Below are positions 40,300-54,586 of a DNA stretch of 64,000 nt, piece after piece. This stretch comes from Thunnus maccoyii (lineage: Eukaryota; Chordata; Actinopteri; Scombriformes; Scombridae): the NCBI RefSeq assembly GCF_910596095.1, contig NC_056539.1, forward strand, positions 10,729,501 to 10,793,500, written 5' to 3'. The position numbers and the translations under genes are program-made. The first letter of the stretch is position 1, and each line of letters begins with the position of its first letter. The notes beneath the pieces were generated by a model. It searched no databases and had not been told where the DNA came from. It saw only the letters and a list, made by a program, of their open reading frames with translations.

Positions 40300-42368
40300 A
40301 AAGTTTATGGAAGATTGAATCCGTTTAAACTGGACTCAAGAAATTGTTTTATTGAACTTAAACTTCCTCGTTCAAACAAAACAGACTTGAAATGAGAAAT
40401 GTCTGCGACAAAACCTAACAGACACAAACAACTCGCCTTGTTCAAATTGACAGCAATCAATTCATCTTAACACACGTGTGTTTCCGTGATGTGACCTCCA
40501 GCTTTTCATGGTAACCTTCCGCCTGCCTGTGCACCTGCTCCACACAGTAAACTACAATCCTGAGGGGCCCATGCAGCCCAAAACTCTGAAATTGAGTTAT
40601 ACTGACTTCTATTTTATAAGTCAAGTGAAAAAAAAAGACCTATCAATCAAAGTCATATCAGTGGATAATCAGGACACCAAACCTCGCGCTTGCGCAGGTC
40701 TCTCGAGTTTATTTTATCTGCCATTTATGAAAGCAAAGAAATACCCTCAAGATGTGAATCTCTACTAGCTGAAAACATCATAGTGAAATATATACTTCTT
40801 GTTAAAATTGATTTACAAATGTTTTTATTTATTTCTGAGGTTTGAATTCCCCTCATTGAAATCACTAGTAAATAATTAGTTTAATAATTAGTTGTGCAAT
40901 GTCAAAGAACTGTCAAGTTAAAAAGAAAAAAAAGAAAAGAAAATCAAGTTGCTCAGATTGGTTTGGTGAAATTCAGACACCAAAATGTCATGATGAAAAA
41001 TTTAAAGGATACCAAGAATAGAAAAAGCAATCAAGGAGAGAGAAGAGCAGATGAGAAGCTCTGGACACGAGAAAAAAGGAAAACTCACTTTTAAAATTGT
41101 AAAAATTTAAATGACCATCTAGAAATGTCAGGGTGGTATTCAAAGCACATCAGTTCATAAAGATTGTTTTGAAACTAAAAAATATTTCAATATTTAAAAA
41201 CAAACAAACAATGTATTTAAAAAAGATTTCAATACTTTTTACGTTTTTACTCTAACTTCAGTATTCAGTCTCCAACAGTAAATATTCAGTAGTGTTTAAA
41301 TTTCATAATTAGAAGTTATTCTGTTGTATCTAAAATGTTTTTTTTTCCATTCTGTCTTTGCTTCTATACTTTTCCTTTCTCACACATTTGTGATTAAAAA
41401 ATATGGTACACAAATCAATCTTAAATTATTATTATTATTTATAATACTGGCTTTTAAATGGTGAGTGCCACATCAAAATGATATTTACACATTTTTGGCT
41501 TTGACCACCAGAGGGGGACTGGACAACGAGAACTGCTGTGATGAAATGACAGAATGAAACCTCTCTTTCTGTTAGTTTGACATCATTTGATTACACACAA
41601 AGCCCTTTAAGAATATGCACCATATAGCATAATGTCAACTGATATATTAAATGTATTAAAACTAGATTTTGACACAAGGCCCCTGCACAAAGCAAACCTC
41701 AAGATTACAGTAGGTAAAAATGCAGAAGCAGCTCAGCACATCTATTTATATTGTGCTTTAGTGGTGCGTATTACCAAACCTTTTTTTTTTTTCCAATAAT
41801 CTTTTACAGTGAACTTACATGAATGTAATTATCAATGATCAGAAACTGATCAGACAAATACTAAACAAAGCATAAAAGATATTCATAGTTTTTTGCCATT
41901 TTGTATGATTGATCAAACCACTTTTCAAAATCAGAAAAACAGTTTAATGTAGAAAAACTTGAAAAGGCATCCAAATATTCAATAAACGTCCTTGCAAATT
42001 TCCATAAAAAGAGACTCAATGTGAGGGCAGTACAATTTAGAATGATATCTAATAAAACTACAATTTGTTTATATTTTAAAGACAGTGATGATGACAAATT
42101 GATTTGTTTTACATGATGTTATTTGAATAAAAAACTCTAAAAAGAAATCAGGCACCTGTATCTTAACATTCATCCGAGAAGCATTCTTTCAGTGTTAAAA
42201 ACTTGTAGCAATCTGTTAAAAGTTGTAATCTAATCTGTTGCAGTCGCCGATATCCCACCCCAGACTTTCTTGTCATGTAGATCTTTCTGGGGAACAGAGG
42301 AGTGAAATTGTTTCAATGTCTCATCAGATCAGTAGACTGTAGCTTTAATCCTCGACACAAGGGGTTGT
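40300..42368. other. Spacer and tjp3 3' UTR, AT-rich
   Basis: No coding exon was recognised. The side next to 42369 must contain the tjp3 3' UTR. A TTTAAT (ATTAAA on minus) lies at 42343-42348, close to the stop. The AT-rich stretch 41,400-42,300 offers no single clear AATAAA, so the polyadenylation site is unresolved. The short plus-strand frames at 40.5-41.1 kb are Lys-rich low complexity with no family resemblance. Confidence 0.5.
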
Positions 42369-45300
42369 CTAGAGTTCTGTCGCTGGACCCCATTCAATGT
42401 CATCCATTTCATCTTCTTCATCCTCGGAGCTGTCGCTGCCTCCTCGGATCTGTGTGCGTCTGTACTGGACCGCTTGGTGATGATGTGCTAGCCTATAAAG
42501 AGCAGGAGAGAGACGGGGGGTCAGAATCACCACACAGCCTGAGTCTGGCTCTACTCTGAAAACTCTCAGACAGCAAAGGAACACTTACACGATGAACTGA
42601 GGGCCCTTCTTTTCCTCAGCTTGTGCCTGTGGCTCTGCCGACCGAGCCTGGAAGAGAGGACGAGAACGATTTTAAACTATGATTTCTGATAATCTTGTGT
42701 ATAACATTGTATATAACATAAATAATGAAAAAATGGTGAAACGACCTTATTTAACAATTAATAATGCAAACACAAACAGCATGACAAATCTTAGTTTCTC
42801 TGGTGATCTTAAGACTATACTGGTGTTCCTGGTTTTTAAGTCCATTTTCTACAAATTATTTATACTTTAAAATACTGGCGACCATTTTCCAAAGCAGTCA
42901 TTGTTATATGAACAAATTATTTTTTAAATTACATTCCAGCAAGCATCTGGTTTCAGTAAGAACAGTCAACTCATATAAACTTGCTGAAGCAGTGAAGATT
43001 CACTCATTTTAGTGCTTATGTTAATAATAAAACGACTTTGAATGCACCAGTCCTCCAAAGCTGCTGGGAAGATCAAAATATCTAACTTAAGAGCAGGCTG
43101 CCAAACTGAAACACTTACGAGTTATTTTGTTATATCATCAACCCCAGAAGATAACCAATAAATGAACATGGATGCTTTGAAAAGGATCATGTGAATTGAT
43201 CATGATCATTTGAATTCAGTAACTTTTTCATTAGTTTAAATAGTTATAATAGTTACAGTAATGTAAATTATACTTTTTAAGTTAAATAGCCTTAAATATG
43301 CAAAAACACAGTTATGGTTCTTTAAATAGGAGCCACATTTTATTTACCTCCTGTAATTTATCTTCAATAGTAGACAGGCTGGCGTGTTGTGGGTTCTCAC
43401 GCTGCACCTCAGCATATGTAGGCTCGTTTACAGAGTATCGAGTGGAGGGGTCTGGGGCTATAAAATCTGGGGGTCCATCTGATGGAGTGGTGGGTGTACC
43501 CCTATCAAGGGCGCTGAAATCTGAGTCCATAAAACTGCGATGAGAGGGGTCTTCCTCCTCATCAGCGCTGTGAGGCGGGCTGGGATTCTCTCGGTGGAGC
43601 GACCTGGGTTCAGGTACGTGCATCAGAGGTGGGATTTCTCTGAGCGAGTATGAGTCAGGCTCAGGCTCAGAGTCCATGGCGGGGCTGTGGTGCCCCGAGG
43701 CCGGCTCGGAAGATCGGGCTAAAGCGGCTCCAGCTACCCTGGAGCCTCGCGGGAGCCTGGCAGCCTGCTGACCGGGGTAAGCCTCCTCCAGGTCCTCGTT
43801 GTCTGTGTAGGCCTCTCCGTCGGTGAAGGCTTCTCCATCAGTGTCCTCTAGGTCACTAGCAGCACTGAGGTAGTCAGACTGGGTTTGGTCCAGCGCATCC
43901 AGGTCCTGTTCTCCACCACTCTCCAACTGGACAGAGAGAGAAATCATTGTGGTTCAGCATTGAAACAATTAACAGACTGAAAGACAGTCAAACACAGACG
44001 ACAACTCTGAAATGAAATCATAATAGATTTAGTTTGAAAAAAAAAAAGAAACTGCAGTTAAAATTCATTCAAAATTAGCATCTTTAACAATTTCTTTTTT
44101 TACTGCTTTCACAGAAAATGCTCCATTTATTGTAAATTTCAAGTGCATGATCTCATCCTTTTTTGGCTGAAGAGATATTAAATTCATTAGAATGGTGAAT
44201 CACCAACTACATCAACTACTCATACTAAAAAAAACCTTTAAAATGGAAGGTCATAAATCTAAATAGAAAGATAACTCTTCATAAAGGTCAACTACTAATT
44301 CTGAGTAGTTGACCTTTATGAAGAGGCAAGATTTTCACACAATAGTCAGGAAAAGTGATTCAGTGTGAAAAAGTCAGAGACGTGTGTGTGTGTGTGTGAC
44401 AGAAGGAGCTGCATGTCTTACCGTGACTTCAGACACCCAGACGGGTTTTGACTGCTGGTGGCGGATCTTATCCTTCAGAATCTCATACCAAACATTGGAG
44501 CTGGGCTGCAGGTCGATACGTGCTGGAGGGAAAGTCAAGAGAAGAAGATTGAACTGTGTGAAACTACCAGCAAGAAGAATATATCCATGTCAATTTGTAC
44601 TAGTACATCCGTCATGGGTGAATGGACAGAAAAGGACCCCACCCACAAGTGTAACATTGGACAGACTTTGTTCATGTGTAATTACCTGAGAAAAGGTGGC
44701 TGCAGTGTTTCCTCAACTTGAGGGCCTGTGTGTAAAGCCGTCTGGAGCTCTTGTTTGAGTTGGGGTTGTACTTCTGCCTCATGGTCTTGACGTCTTTGCG
44801 GCTGTGAGGGTCCAAGAACAGTACCATAGGGTGATACTGGATGTAGTTCAGCCTCTCCACTGCAGTGGGAGTGATGTCCAGCAGAGGGTGCTTGTCCTAC
44901 GAGGAGACAAAAGAAAAACACAAAGACAACAGGATTTAGGTTGTTAAAAGTCACTAAATATCAAATTGTTTCCACTTCTGGTTCATGTAAGACTTGCTCA
45001 CCTTCTCTGCTATCCTCCTCACAGTGTCCAGTTTAATAACTGTGGAGCCACCGTCTCCTCCACCGCGAGGAACCATGTCTGTCATAATGCAACAGGCAGA
45101 AAAACAATGTTTAATATGAACAGCAGATCAACAAAAAGTTGGGAAAAAGATGGTACAAAACAAATTTTCTTTTTTTGAACATCAAGTAAAAAAAAAGTGT
45201 AAAACAGTAGAAACCAACCTGCCACTTCATATTCATCAGGCATCTCTCTGGCCAGCTTATCCATAGCGATATCATTAAGGGGACCCATAATGACGATGGG

Positions 45301-48300
45301 CCGTTTGAAATTAGCTGGAGACACAGACAGTTAAACCGTATTAAAACTTGTTCAACTAGTTATCAACAGACACAACACCACATAACATAATCTGTGTGTA
45401 AAGATGAAAAAGACCTTCTCTGAGCAGGACTCTCTCATAGGCCGGGAATTTGCCCTGGATGGTGAGCTGCAGGAGGTCGTCGCGAGACCGGCGGACGTTC
45501 TTTTCGTTCTTTTTGTTCCCTCTGAGCCCTCGTAGTTTCCAGAACTCAGCTCTGGGTCCCGTCACCTGTTTCTCTCCAGTCCCCCGCTGTGCCTGCTCTA
45601 TGCTGGCCAGCGTCTCCGCCCTGCAGGAGATGATGACGTAACATCAACGGAGCTGAACGCAGGAAAACTAATACTGTCATAACAGTGACATTTTTATAGT
45701 CAAACTGAATTAGAAATCTTAATCTTTTCCATCTCTCACTCACTTGGCCTGGTTGGGGATGGTCCCTTTATCCAGCTCATGCAGGTCGTTCCCCATGCGG
45801 ATGGCCAGCCAGTTGCCCAGCTTCCCACGGTGCATCGTGTCCACCACCCTGAACACCTCTCCTCTGGTGAAGTTCAGACCAATGGGGGTGTCTGCCTCGT
45901 GGTCGAAGTGGGTGCGGATGTAGAAGTTGTCTGCCAGGTTGGACTTGATGATCTTCTTATAAACTGAAGACAGATCGAGTAAAGATTAAGTTCTGTGACT
46001 GACTGAAAGCAACTTCATAACTCGACTGAAGTCATCCAATTAGCAGTTTTGAGCTTCACTTACTGTCCATCTTGTTCTGAGTGCAGATTTCAACCATCTC
46101 TCCTCTCTTGATGTTCAGGAGGAAGTTGGCTGCGTCTTCACGAGTAAAATGGCCAAAATCAACTTTATTTACCTTAAGAAAACAAGACAAGCTTGGTAAG
46201 TTCATTACTGTTAAGCAAAGTGATAATAAAGGACTAATTTCATGTGTGCAACCCACAGTAAAGTATCATTATCTCACCTGCATGATCTGGTCTCCCTCCT
46301 TCATTCCCTGGTCATAGGCAGGGCTGTTTGGCTGAACTCCACCTACAAAGATACCGACATCGTTGCCCCCCACGAGTCTCAGACCCACACTGCCCTCCTT
46401 CACAAATGCCACTGTGTGCACATCTGAGCTGTACCTGAGAACGCCAGAGAGCGAGACGAAGACAGTAAAGCAGAGGAATTCAAATTTAGCCACATATTGA
46501 TTACTGCTGCTGTGAGCAAACCAGCTCGAAGATGAAGATTTGTAGATTGATATCCACATAAATGAACATTTGTGAGTAAAGGTCACTCACCCTGGATTGG
46601 CTGGTGATGGGTAAGAATCTGGAGGTAAAGAGTAAATGGGCTCTTCTGTAGACTTGGCTGGAAGAGAGACAGAGATGGTGAGACTCCCTATTGCTATTGA
46701 TGATGATTTTCATTATCTTTATTTATTTATATTAATCATTTACTTATCTAAGTCTACAGAATCATTATCATAAAAGCACAATACAATGTACCATCTCAAA
46801 GTGATGTCTTAAAATCGCTTATTCATTTTAGCCGGTGGCTAAATATAAACAATAATGAAATCTAAAAGTATTCAGTTTATATTAAAGCTTGGAGCAGAGC
46901 AGCATGTTTCATGTGTGAAGCTGTAACCAGCAAAGAATTGGGCATCTTTACCTGATAAATTACTACAACAATAAATTAATAATAAAAATTGGAATCAATT
47001 ACTCAAACAACTGAACAATTATCAAACTCAAAACTCGTTTGCTGTCGGTCAAGTTTATCACATCTGTTCTAGTCTTGAGCCTTACAGTAGGCAGGTGGGT
47101 TGCTCTTCACTGAAATGCCAGACCTCAGGGTGCCAGATCCATTAGCTGCAGCGGGAACACTGCGAGGTGGAAAAAACATAATCTGTGATATTTGTGTAAT
47201 AACACATTTACACTTACAACAGTACCAAGAGAAACTTCCTGAGGAGGGACTACATTCTAAATAGCAAAGGGACAGTATTGATGAAAGTTAATTAATTGAT
47301 TATTGTGTGATATGCTTGGCCATACCTGCGGTGGGTCTCGCCCCGCTCGGAGCTCCCTGACCTCCTGAGGTATGAAAGCTGGTCTGACCCTGAGGAATCT
47401 GAATGAGGTAAAGAGACAACAAAAGACACTGTGATGAAGACTGACATCAGCTTTTTTGCTCTAAATTTTTAAAGGATGGGTAGATATGAGTGTGTGACAC
47501 AGATGAGTAAACTGACCGTCAGGAGGAGGTCTGGTGAGTGATGGGACTCGCCGAGGGGGCTCCTGCCTCACAGCGACTGAGGGGGATTTTATCTCACGAA
47601 GGACTCTGATAGAAGCACAAGGAATGTAAGAAAAATAAATGAAACAAATCATTTCATCTTCTTTATCATTTTTGTGATACATAACAAGAGACAAAAACAG
47701 GCACTGGTTGGTATATTAACTATGAAACTTGTCATAATGTTTTCAGCAGCTGAACTGAAACATTATGCTGATGCAATCCGCGCAGGAAGTCATGTCATGT
47801 GCATCAGTGTGTACAGAGTATCTTACAATGAGACGACACAGGCAGATGAACCAGTCCGGCATCCTGTCAGTATCATTTTACACGTCTACACAAGTGACAC
47901 AATAACCCAAAAGGTGCACTAACATTTCACATTTTTCACTGTGTATTCTGGACCAAATAACTACAGCAAATCATGTTAAAATTGTTTATCTGCGGACTAA
48001 TTGTTTATTATATTTCTATACAGTCTCAGCTTTTAATATTGTCACAGTATACTTGTACTTGCTTTTCCTTGAGCAACAATTTCCCCCACAATGACAAATA
48101 CCTCTATTTTATTTTACACTTTCAGTGTCTTGATGTTACATCTAAATGACTTGACCAGCTATTTTTAGATCAGTTATCAAGGATCACCAGTATCAGTCTT
48201 TGTGAAACCTGATAACTCAAACGGACTCTGACAGACCTGAAATCACTCTACAATGATAGTTATTCAATCATCTTCAGTTGACTATCAACAAATGTTTAAC

Positions 48301-51300
48301 AAAACATGAAGCACATTACATAATTCGCCCATATTCTGATTGTACACCTGCTCAGGTTACCATCAATAGACTGATAGTTTACTGTCAACAGTGTTACTTG
48401 AGGTTGAGTTTAGACTCTCGGAAGTACTTGGTTAAGTTTAGGGTTAGGTTTCCGATTAGTACAAAGGAAAACTAAGTGTACGGAGTTGTGAAACTTAAGA
48501 GTATGATGCTGTGTGTTTAAGACAGCTGACATCTTGTAGAGAGTCAACAGTGAACTTCTGACGTAAGTCTCTTACTTGTCTTTGGCTGAGTTTCCGCTGT
48601 CTGTAGATTCTCTGCGAGGGACAGATGCATAACTGGCCTCTGATTCAGACTCTGAATGAGCTGTGAAGATCAATAAATCAAGGCTGTTATTTTGAAACGC
48701 TTTCACAAAAAACATATCATACTTCAGAACATCCTTTTTGATGTATTCAGCCAATAATACACATTATTGATTTACAATACAAAATACTACTTACAAAATA
48801 TTTCATTTTGGCCCCAAATTCTTTAAATACAAATAAAAACATGTGGATGCTCCTTCCACAACTATGCTCAATGCTCACCGAATCAATACAAACACACACA
48901 TCGATCGAAACATTGTACACACACACACCAACCTTTTGGTGGTGGATTGCTGGCAGTGACGCTGGCGGCACTCCATCTTGGCGGCTCCAGCTGGGGCTGC
49001 TGGGAAACATCTGGCAGGACTCTGGAAGAGAAGAGAGGGAAGTGGGAGTGAGGGAGGAGGAAGACAACAGTCTCACATCAGTTACGTTTGAGGAGGGGGA
49101 TCCGTGGCTAATATGATGATTATTGATGAGAGGATGAGACTGAAATGTTGAATATTCACCTTTGTATCTGTGAGGGAAGCTCTCTCTTTGATGGTTAACT
49201 GCTTTGTGATTGATCAAAATTAACCATCAGTAGTATTACAAAATTAACCATTGGTGGTATTAGAGGTCTCACTTGATCTTATTTGGTCATGTTTATAATT
49301 AGTTTTAAACATGACGTATAAAACATGCAGAATTTCAAGAACTGATCGATAAAAAGGGGGAACTATTCAACAAATGTTTGATCGGAATATTGCTGCTTCA
49401 CTGATAAGTGTCCTCTGTTTAATCAACACTTAGCCACATACAGGAGATGGACGTGTTCAGTCAAAGTCACTTTTATTTCATTGGTTAACATAATGCCAAA
49501 ACAAACACAAACACTTTGTACACAGTCAAAAACAAAAGAGAAGTAAATGCTATAAAATGAGGCTTAAGGCAAAAAATGAGCAAATCAATGAAAATCACAA
49601 GACAGAAAGGGGTAACTGAAATTTTAAAAGTAATTAAAAACACATGATTAGCTAATGTTAATAACTTAGTAGGCATGCACAGTCTGCTCAGAGTCCCGGT
49701 CGGTGAGCTCTTTCGGGGAGGGGGTTGGGGGTTTGGAGGATGGGGTTGGGCGGACCTTCATCTGTACCTGTATCTGCTGTTGGAGTCCTGGCTGTATGTG
49801 GTGCTCTGCCTCTGAGGAGGCCCCAAGCTGCTATCTGACTCGGACTCAGAGTCTGAGAAGAAAGAGAAAGTTAAAATATGTTACATTTGTTTGCCTCCTG
49901 CCACAGTGTTTTAAAATACCATCTGATACCAAGAAATGTTTAAATCCTACATATAGCAGCTTTACTGCCACTTAAAAGTTGATACATGCAGTATTTTATT
50001 ATTAATAAATATTAACAACATTCATGTAGATGGTTCAGCCATCTCCACCATGTTTTCCTACATAGAGCACCTTTCATGTTTTGCTTTATTTGACTGTTGA
50101 GGCCTGTTCAGCAGCAAACATTCAAAGATTAAGCAAATATTGTCAAAGAGGTGACACACAAAATCCAGGATGGATCACGAGGAAGTTGTGTGTGTGTGTG
50201 TGTGTACTGACCTGGGGGCGGGGCTCTGACAGGAGAGTTGACCCTCCTTGGTGGCTCCTGTCGAACGTGGACGGGGGAAGCTCTCAGCCCTGGGTGGGGC
50301 AGGTCAGGAAGAACTCTGGTGGGAGAAGAGACAACATTGAAGAAGAGACAGTTAGGATTACTGAAGATTCTGTCTGTCTGATTGGGTTGTTGTAAATGTC
50401 TTTGTTGTATTCAGATGTGTAATAACCTCTGGTATATATTTTTTTTATCTTACTCATGATTATTGATTAGATTTAATTCCTCATGTTGACAATCAGCATT
50501 TTTTAAAATCATAAAATGATTTCTCATTGTCCGTACTTGTATCTGCTGTCTGGCCGGGGGCCATGACTGCGTGGTGGCGGGGAAGCGCTGCGGTCAGAGT
50601 CCGAATCTGACACCGGCCTTCGGGGCCGTGAGGCGGAGGAGGAAGTTCGAGAGGTGGTCCAGTTGTGAACTACAGGAGAGGATCTGGGGTTGGGGAGGGT
50701 TGACACTCCAGACAGAGTTCTGCAGAAAGAGCAAAACCAAAATTTATTTATTTCTGACGAAGACTTCATAAAGGGAAAGTATCAACTGTGACAGTAGTGC
50801 ACAGAGAGGATATTTACTCAAAGCGGTACATTCTTCCCTCACATCTATAATAATTGTGTCACCAGTCAGACTAAACTGAACTGAAACTGATATAAAGAAG
50901 TCTCAGTGGTTTCACAGCTGAACAGTTGAATATTAAATTCAAAAACAAGAGTACAGACGAAAAAAAAAAAGTGCTTTCTCACTGTCAGTCCAAAATATCT
51001 TCAAGCTGCTGCACTTCAGATCATTCAACTCAGTAAAACGTTAACACTTAATATACTTAATACTTGATTTGTCCCAATAAATCAAGTAGTGCATGTAAAT
51101 GTAATTAATATGTGCAGTATGGTGAAAAATTATGTTTTTGTAGTTTTAAACAGACCTCATGAGACTGACACAAAATCACTGTAAAACGTTCAAACTACAA
51201 TGTTTTTTTGCCAGGTTTCAATGTTATGAAATAAAAGAATAACTCTGGTTACATTGCCAGAAAAATGTACGAGAATTTTTTGGGATCTTACTCCATATTA

Positions 51301-54300
51301 AACCTGATCATTTTTATCTGTCAAACTTTTCAAATCATCATTAATTCTTGATCAATTTTGAATTTCATGATCAATTATTTGACTACACACGTAAAACATT
51401 TTGTCACCTTAACAATAAAGAAATTGAACTGACTTGTATTTGCTGGACTGGTCCTTCATCTCCGGACTGTCTCGTTCTCTCCTGGTGGGAGGAGGAGAGG
51501 CACTGCGGTCCGACTCCGAGTCAGACAGAGCTGAAGAAACAATAATCAACAGTGAACATCATTGTGGTCTTTTTATTGTCCCACTGTATATGTATATCTA
51601 CATCTCAGTGTGACTTTCCAAAGGAAATGTATGCTAACGCAGTATCAGTTACATCTCACTCAGGAATTATTAATGTTTCTGTCTGTAAATACTTCTATAA
51701 GCAACACAACTCCTGTGCATCACTGGCAGGAGAAAGTAATGCTCTGCAGGACTGACCTCTGCGAGTGGCGTAGCTTCTTGGAGCAGGTCGACTCAAGGTG
51801 GAGCGCACAGGTGATGAATCCCGAGACTTAGCTGGAGGAGGTTCAGCTCTCGTTCTGGATTTTTAAAAAGAAGATACAGGAATTCATCAGTGTTTTTATT
51901 CTTGAAACAGGAAGAGGGAGACTTTTTTTAAAAAATTAAATTAAATTTAAGTTTTACTGCTTTACATTAGGAGCTGAAAGAATGAATCTGATTCAAACTA
52001 CATCCAAAATGACATTATATTGCTGTAAAATAAAAAACACTGAACTGGTATAGGTTTACAGCTACTACTTCTACTGTAGGTTTATAAGTATAGGTGATGG
52101 GGTAGTCGTGCGTACCTGCGTGTCCGTTTCTCTCTGGTGGGTTGACGAGATGCTCTGTGAGAGGGCATGTCAAGGTCTGAAATGTCTGATGGGACACAGA
52201 AAACAATTAGTGAAGTCAGGAATTTTGTGAAAGGTGATTTGCAGCATGATTCCTTTTACTTTCTCCATCCCTCTGTATCCCCATCCCTCACCCTCCAGCT
52301 CAGAGCTGCTGTCTCGGCGGTGGTCGTCTTCACTGTTGGGGGCGCTGTCCTCCACCTCTGGGATGCTGACCAGGAACTTGCGGTTGTCCCTGAGCACTGT
52401 CATGGTCAGTTTGCCCCTGCTCTTCTCCACCAGGTGCTTGGTCTCCAGCAGGGAAAGATTCTCTGTCGTCATGCCATTGATCTGATCAAAGGAAACAAAT
52501 GCAACATAAAAATAAAAAAACTTAGTCTTTGGTGTCGACTGAGGATTATGTTCCTTCTTATACAACTGATGAATTCTGAAGTGTTTCAGGCTTTTGCAGA
52601 TTGAATAAAATAACATAGAAGATGTACTGGACACTGGTTTCAGGTTAATCAGCTGATCCAAATCTTCACCTTGAGAATGAGGTCTCCCTCCTGCAGCGTG
52701 CCTTCCTTTGCAGCTAGGCCTGATTCTGTCATGTGCTTTATAAAGATCTGACTGCCGAGCTTCAATCCGTATTCTGCAGAAAGAGGGAGACAATAAAAAT
52801 ACAGTATGAATAAATCAGCACTGGAAAAATACATCATACATCAGTTCTGTAATGAGTGTGAGTGAGTAGTCTTACCATCTGTGATTTTCTTTTTAACAAG
52901 AGTCGTTCTGATGGGTTTCTCAGCAACGTCCTGTTGCGGCAGCCTCTTGTACCCTGTTGACATTAAGGGTAGTGTGTTTCCATGTCCGTTGCGGTCAGGC
53001 GTGGTGCTGCGCGCGCGGTAACGGTAGCGGTTGGAATCTCGGTTGTCGCTGCCATCAGAGTAGCGACGTGCTCGTCTGGGAGGGTCCTGGTCCAGCAGGT
53101 TTGAGTGGGAGGCGGCCCGAGACGGCCTGGCAGTCGCCGGGATCTGGATCTTACGAGGCCGTTTCACTGTCTGGAAAAACATGGAGAGGATCCGAGAATA
53201 AGAGAGAGTAGTTTTCACCTGTAGTAAAAGCTTATCAAAGTCTTTAGGTGCTTCAGTTGGTGCTTCCTCCATACTCACAACGTTGGCTGTCTTGCCACAA
53301 CTCTTGAGGGTCTGAATGGTGTAGTTAGAGTGGACGTTCTCCATAGACACTCCGTTGACCATGACTATTTGGTCTTTGGTGCTGCAAGACACAAGCAAAC
53401 ACACATGATTCTGCATCTGTCAGCAGGTTCATGTACTTTGTGTGTTTACATATGCATGCAGTCGGGTGCTCATGTGTCAAGTCTTAAAACAATCATGTGC
53501 AAGAAAACTGTCAATTGTAGTCCACTTACAACAGTCGTCCCATGGCCGGTCCATTTGGCAGCACGTCGGACACCACCACAGCTGTATCCCCATTGTCTGG
53601 ATGAGGTTTGTCTTTGCCTCCTGATATGGCAAAACCGAACCCCAGTTTGGGATCCTGACATTATGAGAGAACGACATAAAAAAAAAAAAGAGATGAGACA
53701 GAAAGAAAGAGACAGCGAGTACATGACAGTCAGTAAGACGTAAATGAAGAGAAAGAATGCAGGGAAGTAGGCAGGTAGAGTGTGAGTGGGAGATAGAGCG
53801 ATAGTGGGAGGAAGAGCACATTCCAGCGGCCTTCAGTGTGAAGCAGGAGAGTGAAGAGCCGGCTGGTGCGGTGGGGTGCAGCAGGGTGTGTCACTCTGAA
53901 TTCCTCCTGGAGTCTGTGCTGTGAAACTGAGAGGTCTGAAGTACAGTCCACCTCTGCCCCCGCAAGTCCTTCACAATACCCCCGAAACAATACTGAAAGT
54001 GCGTCTGTTCCACACATTGTGGCTCGACTTATACTTCTAAGTTTGAGAAGCCTTTAAGCATAGACTGAACACCACTAATGGACCAAAGACAAACAGTCTG
54101 CACTTCAAATTTAGTCTTCTTAATTTCATGTAGATTTTACAAGTGGAAGAGGAAAACACATCGGTATCTTCATCATAACCTCTAACACGTTCACTTCTCA
54201 AATAAAGTAGATCATAATTTGACTCTTAAACAAACAACCACTTACTTTGTTTAGTGTTATTGTATGTTGCTCCCATATCGTTAACTCCTCCATGCCTGGT

Positions 54301-54545
54301 TTCTGGAAATAAAAAAACAACAACAAATTATAAGAATGATTTTATACTTTATCAAAGGAATATTTAACTTTGACAATATTAAATCATAATTGATTAATCT
54401 TATTATATTATCCGGCCCCTTACAAGGAGAACAGGTGAGCCTGAGTCGAGCAGGAAGAGTGTGTGTGTAGACTCAACCTGATCTCAGCGTGCTCTCACCT
54501 GTCTCAATCCTGCCTGACCGGTATGGAGGAGGGGCTACTGGTACA

Positions 54546-54586
<41 letters not shown>

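Noticed and set aside
40894..41094. Lys-rich plus-strand frame
   Set aside because: Low-complexity A-rich sequence with no homology or exon signals.
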